Origin: Deltaproteobacteria bacterium
GTDB lineage: Bacteria > Desulfobacterota > Desulfobacteria > Desulfobacterales > SURF-15
Length of the DNA: 8,541 bases
NCBI GenBank assembly: GCA_024644775.1
Contig: JAHEHB010000228.1
Coordinates: 1 to 8,541, forward strand
Direction: 5' to 3'
In this document: in pieces, positions 1 through 5,875 of the stretch
Position numbering within the stretch: position 1 is the first letter of the stretch
Layout: the number at the start of each line of letters is the position of its first letter
The notes under the pieces: generated by a model
What the model was told of the DNA's origin: nothing
Seen by the model: the letters and a program-made list of their open reading frames with translations, nothing else
Databases searched by the model: none
Translations under genes and position numbers: made by a program

Positions 1-1752
1 TACGGTAATGCCGTATTGGTCGGAATAGGTGGTTTCAAAAGCGTTTTGAAGCGTCCTACGATCACAAGGCTCCTGAGGGAGAGGTGTTCGCACTTCATGA
101 ATCTGTCCATCGTAGGCCATATCGGCAGCCAGATAAGCGTCCATTCTTTCAACAGGGATGCCTTCGCTTTCGATCAGACGCCGCCCCTGTTTCCGGTGGT
201 TGTGAAACGTACGGTAAAGCGCCTCCGGCTCCAACTGATCTAACAGTTTATTTATCGTTACGACGAAATCATGGCGAACATCTGCCATAAGACATCCCAG
301 AGCAGATGTTATTCCCGGCCAGGGTGGAATGAACGCCCGGGCCATTTCCAGTTCTTCGATGAGAGCGGCCGCATGCAGGGGGCCTGCTCCTCCGTAGGCA
401 AACAGGGTAAAATCCCGGGGGTCTCTACCCTGTTCGACTGTCAGTGTTCGAATGCCGGAAGCGATTTTGTGGTTTGCTACCCGAACGACCGCCCAAGCAG
501 CCTGAACCGGGGATAGCCCCAGTGGGAGCCCGATTAACTCCCCAATGACTCTTTCTGCGGCATCTTTGTCCAGTTTTTGCCCTGCCTCTCGCCCGATGGG
601 GTGATCCGGATTGATCCGACCTAATATGAGGTTGGCGTCTGTAACGGTGGGCCGCTCCCCCCCCTGCCCGTAGCAAACCGGTCCTGGATTTGCTCCGGCG
701 CTTTCCGGCCCGATACTCAGAACACCGGCTCTATCGATCCAGGCAATGCTACCGCCACCGGCACCCACCGTACGGATATCCAGCATCGGTATCCGAATCG
801 GAAAACCGTATTCCAAGCTGGTTTCCCTTGCGGTTGTTGGTTGCCCGTTAACCACCACTGCCAGATCCAGACTGGTGCCGCCGATATCACAGGTAATCAG
901 ATTGTGTTCTTCGACAGTCTCTCCCAACCGTATGGCGGCGTTTACGCCGGCAGCCGGACCGGAAAGAATCGTATTCACTGAATATCGCTGGGAAATGGAA
1001 GACGACATAACACCACCGTTGGATTGAACCAGCAACACATCACTCCCATAACCCCTTTGATTCAGTGTTTCCATCAGGTTGCTCAGGTAGCGACTGATCA
1101 ACGGTTGCACATAGCCACTGAGAACGGCGGTACTGGTACGCTCGAATTCACGGATCTCCGGAAGTACTTCAGCAGCCGATACCACGTATGGATTGGGCCA
1201 TATTTTCTCCAGAATGTCCCTTGCGTAGACCTCATTGGCAGGATTGGCAAAACCGTTGATGAAGCTGACAATCACCACCTCAACCTCTTTTTCCATGAGA
1301 ATTTGTGAGGCCTGGCGAAGGTCCGTTTCAGAAGGTCGTTGAATCTGATTGCCTTTGTAATCCGTCCGTTCGGCGATCTCCAAGCGACAATGACGGGGCA
1401 CCAGAGGTTTAAACCGCCCTTTCAAACCGTATGTATCCGGCCGATCTCTGCGACGCAATTCGAGCACGTCCCGGAACCCTTCCGTCATTATGAGTCCGCA
1501 GGAAGCCCCCTTTCGTTCCAGAACGGCATTGGTTGCAACAGTGGTACCGTGAATGATCAATCCAATATCCGAAAAATCAACGTCTAACGCTTGTATTCCA
1601 TCAAGCAAACCGATAACTAAATCTGACGGTGTCGAGGGCACTTTCACAATGTTCATGGAACCATCGTTCTCACGCTGCAGCACGACATCTGTAAACGTGC
1701 CACCCACATCGACGCCAACAACAACCGACACCTTACATTCTTTGTTTATCAT
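1..1752 (-). CDS. hyuA: Hydantoinase/5-oxoprolinase family protein, subunit A type (3' end beyond window)
   Basis: This reads as 584 uninterrupted codons from ATG at 1752 to base 1, with no stop, so the C-terminus lies outside the window; family members are usually about 650-700 aa. The ASKHA-type ATP-dependent hydrolase motifs are visible: VGVDVGGTFTD (residues 12-22), HGTTVATNA (68-76), DIGGTSLD (289-296), GAGGGSIAWID (330-340), SAGANPGPVCYG (351-362) and FAYGGAGPLHA (451-461). These correspond to the Hydant_A N-terminal domain followed by the hydantoinase A domain; the visible end (AYDGQIHEV, from 546) enters the C-terminal domain. Family members open cyclic amides such as hydantoins or 5-oxoproline with ATP, usually with a HyuB partner, which would be expected just beyond the left edge. 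The gene starts 55 bases after the MalG-type permease and is probably in its operon. No clear Shine-Dalgarno precedes the ATG. The exact substrate cannot be read from the sequence; acetone carboxylase beta-type relatives are an alternative. Confidence 0.93.
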   Translation of the reverse strand, partial: MINKECKVSVVVGVDVGGTFTDVVLQRENDGSMNIVKVPSTPSDLVIGLLDGIQALDVDFSDIGLIIHGTTVATNAVLERKGASCGLIMTEGFRDVLELRRRDRPDTYGLKGRFKPLVPRHCRLEIAERTDYKGNQIQRPSETDLRQASQILMEKEVEVVIVSFINGFANPANEVYARDILEKIWPNPYVVSAAEVLPEIREFERTSTAVLSGYVQPLISRYLSNLMETLNQRGYGSDVLLVQSNGGVMSSSISQRYSVNTILSGPAAGVNAAIRLGETVEEHNLITCDIGGTSLDLAVVVNGQPTTARETSLEYGFPIRIPMLDIRTVGAGGGSIAWIDRAGVLSIGPESAGANPGPVCYGQGGERPTVTDANLILGRINPDHPIGREAGQKLDKDAAERVIGELIGLPLGLSPVQAAWAVVRVANHKIASGIRTLTVEQGRDPRDFTLFAYGGAGPLHAAALIEELEMARAFIPPWPGITSALGCLMADVRHDFVVTINKLLDQLEPEALYRTFHNHRKQGRRLIESEGIPVERMDAYLAADMAYDGQIHEVRTPLPQEPCDRRTLQNAFETTYSDQYGITV

Positions 1753-1807
1753 GATCTGTCAAATTTGATGGTGGATTTAGGTATGGCGTGTATCCGTATC
1801 TCGAGCG

Positions 1808-2650
1808 TTACTGCTTTAACGCACCCGCTGTCATGCCCTTTACGATATATTTTTGTGCCAATAAGAAAAAGATCAGACTAGGTACAACCGCGTAAATCCC
1901 GGCTGCACTCATCCGGTTCCAGAAGGTGACTTCATCTCCGACGAAAAAATATAATCCGACGGTAATCGGCTTGAGTTCATCGTAATGAATAAACAGAAAA
2001 GGTGCAAAAAATTCGTTCCATGCCCACATGAACGCCACCACGGCGATGGCGCCGATGCCGGTAGCGGTTACCGGCACAACGATCCGAAAGATGGTGCCGG
2101 TTCGCGAACACCCGTCCACAATGGCCGATTCAATGAGGTCACGGGGAAAGGAATCAAAAAACCCCTTCAATAGCCACACCACCAGCGGATAGTTCAAATA
2201 GATTAAATACAGGATGATCCCCGTACGGGTGTTCAAAAGATTCAGTTTCATCAAAATCAAATAATAGGGGAGCAGCATCGCCATCGGGGGTATGGTCCGG
2301 GTGAATAGAAATAGCCCCAAGACGATGCTGCTGCCCTTGTATGGGAACTGGCTGAGGGCAAATGCGGTAAATGCACCCGCCACGATTACGATCAGGGTTG
2401 CCGTGACACAGGTAAACAGGGAGTTTTTTAAATAGGTGGGCATGGGCGCCTCGAACCAGGCGTTTGAAAAGGCCTCCATCGTCGGCTTTTCCGGCAGGTA
2501 GGTCGGCGGCGACATAAACGTTTCCTGGTGGGTCTTAAACGCCGACAACGTCATCCAAATGAACGGCGACAGCATGAATATGGCAAAGGCGATCATAATA
2601 ACATACGGTGTCGCCTTGTGGTCGATGATCTTCAACAGCACATTTCGCAT
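1808..2650 (-). CDS. ABC transporter inner-membrane permease, MalG/CUT1 type
   Basis: This 280-aa protein belongs to the binding-protein-dependent transport inner-membrane family, MalG/UgpE side. The N-terminus has a first membrane helix (about residues 16-36) followed by a periplasmic segment with YLPEKPTMEAF, typical of MalG-like proteins. The cytoplasmic EAA coupling loop is at about 172-194 (LIESAIVDG, then IFRIVVP), where the transporter ATPase would dock. WAWNEFFAPFLF (209-220) and the ending IVKGMTAGALKQ are also characteristic. It starts 13 bases after the stop of the MalF-type permease, so the two are co-transcribed and likely form a heterodimeric pore. Its own ribosome binding site is weak, suggesting translational coupling. 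The family mostly moves sugars, glycerol phosphates and related solutes, but the substrate here is unknown. Confidence 0.95.
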   Translation of the reverse strand: MRNVLLKIIDHKATPYVIMIAFAIFMLSPFIWMTLSAFKTHQETFMSPPTYLPEKPTMEAFSNAWFEAPMPTYLKNSLFTCVTATLIVIVAGAFTAFALSQFPYKGSSIVLGLFLFTRTIPPMAMLLPYYLILMKLNLLNTRTGIILYLIYLNYPLVVWLLKGFFDSFPRDLIESAIVDGCSRTGTIFRIVVPVTATGIGAIAVVAFMWAWNEFFAPFLFIHYDELKPITVGLYFFVGDEVTFWNRMSAAGIYAVVPSLIFFLLAQKYIVKGMTAGALKQ

Positions 2651-2663
2651 TTAAACGTTCCCA

Positions 2664-3545
2664 TTACCCTTTTTTTATCGTGTTGTAAATGAATGCAGCC
2701 CCAATCAAAAACGTAAAAAAAATCAAAACTACACTGATTGCTGCGGCTTTTCCAAAGTCAAGAATTTCGTAAATATGGTCAAAAAGATAGGTGCCCAACA
2801 CATAGGTGCACTTGCCGATACCGCCCCCCGGCGTCATGGAATAGATGACATCGATGGTCCGAAAGGAGAACATGAACATGATCAACGTGCCCACTAAAAT
2901 CGGGCGGCTGGCCAGCGGGAGGGTAATATAAAAAAACGTGTTAATGGAATCGGCGCCGTCCACCTCTGAAGCATCATAAAGCTCTTGCAGTATACCCTGA
3001 AAAGCGGCCAAGGTCACGATGGTCAGGAACGGAATCCGCCGCCAGGCGTCTGCGATGACCACACCTAACATGGATGAAGTGGGGCTTTTGTATATGTTTA
3101 ACGCTTCATCCCGGATTCCGAATTTCATCAGCAGATCGCTGATGGGGCCGAAAGACGGATGAAACATCCAAGACCATAAAAACCCTGAAAGAATAAGCGG
3201 TACGGCCCACGGCATGACCACCAGTGATCTGAAAAAAGCAGATCCCTTCACCATCCGGTTTAGGCATAGCGCTAAAATGATACTGGTGACCAGGGTAAAA
3301 CCGGTGGATCCCGCACTGAACGTTATGGTTCGTCCGACAATCGTTAAAAAGTCGCTATCCGAAAAGACTTTCATATAATTATCAAATCCCGAAAAGACCA
3401 CCGGGGACATATTGTCGTAACGCAAAAAACTTAAGTAGATCACGTACACAAAAGGAATAAGCACCCATGCGAGCATCAATATCAAACCCGGAATCGACAA
3501 AATCGCGCCGTATGTTTGGTCTGATATGGACTTGGTATTATTCAT
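2664..3545 (-). CDS. ABC transporter inner-membrane permease, MalF/CUT1 type
   Basis: This 293-aa permease has about six predicted membrane helices, the first at residues 12-40. MPWAVPLILSGFLWSWMF (111-128) is the conserved segment seen in MalF/UgpA-type permeases, and the EAA loop lies at about 189-212 (YDASEVDGADS, then ITLPLA). TPGGG follows the last periplasmic part and is usual for the family. The start ATG at 3545 is preceded by AGGAG about 11 bases upstream, a somewhat long spacing. The gene follows the binding-protein gene by 95 bases containing a strong hairpin and precedes the MalG-type permease by 13 bases. The protein should pair with the downstream permease to form the membrane channel of an importer. 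It lacks the extra N-terminal helices of E. coli MalF and is the common short form. Confidence 0.95.
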   Translation of the reverse strand: MNNTKSISDQTYGAILSIPGLILMLAWVLIPFVYVIYLSFLRYDNMSPVVFSGFDNYMKVFSDSDFLTIVGRTITFSAGSTGFTLVTSIILALCLNRMVKGSAFFRSLVVMPWAVPLILSGFLWSWMFHPSFGPISDLLMKFGIRDEALNIYKSPTSSMLGVVIADAWRRIPFLTIVTLAAFQGILQELYDASEVDGADSINTFFYITLPLASRPILVGTLIMFMFSFRTIDVIYSMTPGGGIGKCTYVLGTYLFDHIYEILDFGKAAAISVVLIFFTFLIGAAFIYNTIKKG

Positions 3546-3588
3546 TTAAAATAGAACTCCTATTTCCTGATCGGGGTTGAAATCGTCG

Positions 3589-3619
3589 GTGAGAACCGAT
3601 TCAGCGAAACGGTTCTCAC
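3589..3619 (-). promoter_or_regulatory. Intercistronic hairpin between binding-protein and permease genes
   Basis: A perfect 10-bp inverted repeat (GTGAGAACCG at 3589-3598, CGGTTCTCAC at 3610-3619) encloses an 11-base loop. One bulged base and four more pairs (CGTC/GACG) extend it outward. It lies just after the solute-binding-protein stop and before the permease start. No T-run follows in the direction of transcription, so it is not a typical intrinsic terminator. In many ABC importer operons a structure at this place protects the upstream message or causes partial termination, giving more binding protein than permease; that role is inferred here. Confidence 0.75.
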
Positions 3620-3640
3620 GACGCATATCCTAAAGTCCGA

Positions 3641-5101
3641 TTAATAGCTGGTATATTTTTTGATCTTATCCAAAGCCTGATCCAAAGCCTTGTCAGGAGC
3701 CATCTTCTTTTGAATCGCTACACCCAAATATTCTGCCAGGATATTTGATACCTGAACGCCGCCCGGCGGAAGCGCTTCGATACGGGCGGTTTTGGAGGAA
3801 GCGGCCCGGGCTTCGGGAATGGATGTGCCCTGTACGATGGGAGGTTTGGCCCCCACTTTTTTGGAAATTTCCGCTGCAAAATCCCAATCGACCTTGTCTT
3901 TAATGTCCGGGTCTTCATAAACGTGCGGCAGAATGGAATCGTTTCCTTCCACCAACAGCTCATACATACAGGCTTCCTTACTCCGGTAAAAATCAAACCA
4001 GAGCATGGCGGCCGCTTTGTAGTTGTCTTTTGCAGCCTTGTTGATGACGTATGCGTCATAGTTGATGTAACCAATCCGGTTGGAATCCGGCTGGCCGGCA
4101 TCCCATTTCGGGGGTGGTTTTGCAACCCAATCCCCTTTTATTTCAGGGTATTCCTGGTCAAATTTCACGGCATAGACGGAATAAGCCAGCGTCATGGCGG
4201 CTTTACCCATGCCAAAGGCGTTATGGTAATCCTTCCATCCGTATCCCACGCAAGCCGGGTCCGCCACGTCTTCTTGCATCATTTTGATCAAATATGAATA
4301 AGCATTTCGAAATTCCGGTGTGTCCAGGTTCCACTTGCCGTCCTTCAGGAGGGTGGATCCCTGGGCGTAAGTCAATGAGCTTAAGAATGCCAGGTGAATG
4401 TGTCCGGCTTTGCTGGCGGCAAATGTAAACCCGTAATAATCCGGACCCTTATTCTTTTTGGCCCATGCTCTGCATTTTTTTGCGGCTTCATAGATTTCGG
4501 TCCAGGTCTCCGGAAGCTTATCGACCCCGGCAGCCTTAAGCCAGGACGGGCGATAATAAAACACATACCACTGCACGACGTTGACACCGCCATAGTAGTT
4601 GCCGTCATACTCCAAAGCTTTCATGAGGCCGGGAGAGTAAAGTTCTCTGACTTCCTGTGTCCAGAGTTCATTGATGGGGTGGACCCAGCCGGCGGCAGCC
4701 GTTTGGGTATATTCAATCTCAGTCCGCACAAAACCGAAATGGACATTCGGATCTTTCGAAGTCAACACCGAGAGTAATTTTGGAAAGGTATAAGCGGCCC
4801 CGACTTCAAGGGCTTTCATCTTGATGCCGGTTTTCTTTTCGTACAGGGCCATGCCGATGGCGGTGGCCGCATCGTCTTTCAAGCCGCCACTGTTAAAGAA
4901 AACCAGTTCTTTGACCCCTTTGGTGGCTTCTTTCCAGCCTTCCGGAAGAGTATATTCATCCGCAACAAGCCGTTCGGCCATGGGTTTCGGTTTATTCCAA
5001 TCAATCAGCTCATAGGCTTTTTTGGCCCCTGCCAGGGGTACACCCACTGCCAACAAAATAGTTAAGCTAATACATAGAGCGACTGCATACTTACTTCTCA
5101 T
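3641..5101 (-). CDS. Extracellular solute-binding protein, family 1 (CUT1 importer)
   Basis: The product is 486 aa. Residues 1-26 form a signal peptide: positive MRSK, hydrophobic core ALCISLTILLAVGVPL, and a cleavage site at about AGA/KKA. There is no lipobox cysteine at the cleavage site, so a soluble periplasmic protein of a Gram-negative host is expected. The family signature region is at about 181-203 (FYYRPSWLKAAGVDKLPETWTEI), matching the usual 'YYN...L...G...P.TW.E' block of family-1 binding proteins, and GMGKAAMTLAY marks the second lobe. At 486 aa it is somewhat longer than many relatives. It is rich in Trp and Tyr (for example NVVQWYVFYY at 174-183), which could stack on a ring-shaped ligand, but the ligand is unknown. 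The ATG is preceded by AAGGAGG four bases upstream. It is the first gene of the importer operon, followed by two permeases and HyuA. Confidence 0.95.
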   Translation of the reverse strand: MRSKYAVALCISLTILLAVGVPLAGAKKAYELIDWNKPKPMAERLVADEYTLPEGWKEATKGVKELVFFNSGGLKDDAATAIGMALYEKKTGIKMKALEVGAAYTFPKLLSVLTSKDPNVHFGFVRTEIEYTQTAAAGWVHPINELWTQEVRELYSPGLMKALEYDGNYYGGVNVVQWYVFYYRPSWLKAAGVDKLPETWTEIYEAAKKCRAWAKKNKGPDYYGFTFAASKAGHIHLAFLSSLTYAQGSTLLKDGKWNLDTPEFRNAYSYLIKMMQEDVADPACVGYGWKDYHNAFGMGKAAMTLAYSVYAVKFDQEYPEIKGDWVAKPPPKWDAGQPDSNRIGYINYDAYVINKAAKDNYKAAAMLWFDFYRSKEACMYELLVEGNDSILPHVYEDPDIKDKVDWDFAAEISKKVGAKPPIVQGTSIPEARAASSKTARIEALPPGGVQVSNILAEYLGVAIQKKMAPDKALDQALDKIKKYTSY

Positions 5102-5105
5102 ATTT

Positions 5106-5112
5106 CCTCCTT
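5106..5112 (-). promoter_or_regulatory. Strong ribosome binding site of the solute-binding protein gene
   Basis: Read on the minus strand, AAGGAGG lies four bases before the ATG at 5101. It fixes the start codon, which is also the only one giving a complete signal peptide. Confidence 0.8.
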
Positions 5113-5167
5113 TTTATGTTAAGGTAAACACCGTAAAATTCCCCACCTTTTATAAAACCGCTCTCTA

Positions 5168-5191
5168 AAAAAAAATAGGGGTATTTTTTTT
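5168..5191. other. Perfect A/T dyad with GGGG loop in the operon leader
   Basis: Eight A then TA (5168-5177), GGGG (5178-5181), then TA and eight T (5182-5191) make a perfect 10-bp inverted repeat with a four-base loop. In the minus-strand transcript it would form an all-AU hairpin ending in eight U, resembling a weak terminator or attenuator but lacking a GC stem. As DNA it could be a bent or protein-bound site. It lies about 67 bases upstream of the binding-protein start. The function is unproven. Confidence 0.5.
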
Positions 5192-5207
5192 GGGATTTGA
5201 AGCTTGT

Positions 5208-5264
5208 TTATGAGTGAAACGCTCCCATCACCTCCTTTACCATGGCGGTTTTGATTTCTTCCAT
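5208..5264 (-). CDS. Possible 18-codon leader ORF upstream of the importer operon
   Basis: ATG at 5264 to TAA at 5208 encodes MEEIKTAMVKEVMGAFHS. The same frame is open further upstream to a GTG (5285), giving 25 codons that begin VAKLLVEMEE. No convincing ribosome binding site precedes either start. The peptide has no run of one amino acid as in classical attenuation leaders. It may be a leader peptide, the tail end of a decayed gene, or chance. It sits between the candidate promoter and the A/T dyad, which is the arrangement expected of an attenuator, so it is recorded at low confidence. Confidence 0.2.
   Translation of the reverse strand: MEEIKTAMVKEVMGAFHS
5227..5239 (-). promoter_or_regulatory. 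Orphan near-perfect Shine-Dalgarno sequence in the leader
   Basis: The minus strand reads TAAAGGAGGTGAT, an almost complete complement to the common 3' end of bacterial 16S rRNA. The only nearby start (ATG overlapping its end, at 5229-5227) is too close for normal initiation, and no other ATG occurs before the binding-protein gene. It lies inside the mini-ORF, where it could act as a ribosome pause or standby site. Confidence 0.35.
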
Positions 5265-5272
5265 CTCAACAA

Positions 5273-5296
5273 GTAGTTTCGCCACGACAAAACTAC
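5273..5296. other. Seven-bp dyad in the leader or operator region
   Basis: GTAGTTT (5273-5279) and AAACTAC (5290-5296) form a perfect inverted repeat around a 10-base loop. It lies just downstream, in the minus direction, of the candidate extended -10 element, a usual place for a repressor operator or the first hairpin of the leader RNA. No regulator gene is in the window to pair with it. Confidence 0.3.
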
Positions 5297-5306
5297 AAAT
5301 ATATTT

Positions 5307-5333
5307 TTTATAACAAGAAATTTTAATAGTAAA
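5307..5333 (-). promoter_or_regulatory. Candidate sigma-70 promoter with extended -10 for the importer operon
   Basis: On the minus strand, TGTTATAAA (5315-5307) matches an extended -10 element, and TTTACT (5333-5328) is a 4/6 match to -35 at a short 15-base spacing. The surroundings are very A/T-rich. Transcription starting near 5300 would give a leader of about 200 bases before the binding-protein gene. Several A/T-rich alternatives exist, so this is only the best-looking candidate. Confidence 0.3.
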
Positions 5334-5385
5334 GATTTAATTTTACACGCATTTTCCCATTCTTCTTAGAAACACTCGTTGCATT

Positions 5386-5412
5386 TCGACACACCAATAA
5401 CTAACCGATAAT
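5386..5412 (+). promoter_or_regulatory. Weak candidate plus-strand promoter
   Basis: TCGACA (5386-5391) and GATAAT (5407-5412) each match the sigma-70 consensus at five of six positions, but with a 15-base spacer. If real it would have served the M24-like remnant and possibly the MFS gene beyond it. Confidence 0.2.
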
Positions 5413-5441
5413 ACAGCCTTTTCATCGTTTATTTCAAGCTG

Positions 5442-5511
5442 CCCCCAACACCTCGCTCTCTGTCCCCGGGGCGCCCCGCCAGCGGGAAGGGCAGTGTTTG
5501 GAAGGGGTGAA
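5442..5511. repeat. GC-rich imperfect palindrome, probable intergenic repeat unit
   Basis: An abrupt GC-rich block lies inside A/T-rich DNA. It contains the palindrome GGGGCGCCCC (5468-5477) and a hairpin CCCGC/GCGGG (5475-5479, 5482-5486). The outer parts, CCCCCAACACC on the left and GTGTTTGGAAGGGG on the right, are roughly complementary. The layout resembles dispersed palindromic intergenic repeats. Only one copy is visible here, so repeat status is inferred. Confidence 0.4.
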
Positions 5512-5814
5512 AATGGAAATTCCTGCCATTAAATTATTGTGCGAAATCCGGAATCGTTCGCGTACGTTTTTCCAATTGGTAGGTTTGTGGTATGAACCCA
5601 TTAATACCCTTAGGCGCTTAAAAAGGAACCTTTCCAGTATGATTTTTTTGAATAACTGGTGGAAACCTTTCCAGGAGTGAATGTGGTCAGCCTTCAAAAT
5701 GAAATTCTGGACCTTAGAATGGTCAAAGATGAGGAAGAGATTCAGAAAATCACAGCTGCCTATCGACTGACCGAAGATATCCTAGCCCAGGTAGAGGAGT
5801 TAGTTTTCGTATAA
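5512..5814 (+). pseudogene. Decayed fragment of an M24-family peptidase/creatinase-like gene
   Basis: The clearest part is 5656-5814: LVETFPGVNVVS, then NEILDLRMVKDEEEIQKI and TAAYRLTEDILAQVEELV, ending at TAA (5812-5814). The 'LRMVKDEEEI' block followed by an A...T...L helix is the hallmark of the junction between the N-terminal domain and the pita-bread catalytic domain of M24 enzymes (Xaa-Pro aminopeptidase, prolidase, creatinase). An in-frame TAA at 5653-5655 interrupts the same frame within YDFFE*LVETF. Upstream similarity seems to continue in another frame (5512-5680, with VGLWYEPINTLRRLKRNL), implying a frameshift. All metal-binding residues of the catalytic domain are absent, as the reading frame ends before them. 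It is therefore a remnant rather than a working gene. It sits 61 bases before the MFS gene on the same strand. Which M24 subfamily it came from cannot be told. Confidence 0.6.
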
Positions 5815-5822
5815 GATCCTGT

Positions 5823-5845
5823 CAGCCGCAAAACGATTGCGGTTG
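5823..5845. other. Hairpin/dyad upstream of the MFS gene
   Basis: CAGCCGCAA (5823-5831) and TTGCGGTTG (5837-5845) pair over nine positions with one G-T wobble around a five-base loop. It ends 30 bases before the MFS ATG and may be an operator or 5'-leader hairpin. No T-run follows. The TTG at 5837, which would be an alternative start for the MFS protein, is the first base set of the right arm, which argues against its use as a start. Confidence 0.45.
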
Positions 5846-5875
5846 CACAGTCGGTATCGGAATTCGGATAGGTGT

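Noticed and set aside
3923..4777. Two plus-strand ORFs of 124 and 127 aa
   Set aside because: Both lie antisense inside the solute-binding-protein gene and show no family features.
5211..5226. LacI/CcpA-type operator (TGAAACGCTCCCA)
   Set aside because: Only one half resembles the consensus and the symmetry is poor, so no operator is claimed.
5434..5697. An 87-aa minus-strand ORF
   Set aside because: It runs antisense through the GC-rich palindrome and the M24-like remnant, has no ribosome binding site and shows no recognisable family.
5837..5875. TTG start extending the MFS protein by 13 residues
   Set aside because: The extension is polar and charged, the TTG lies in the arm of a hairpin and no ribosome binding site precedes it; the ATG at 5876 directly precedes helix 1.
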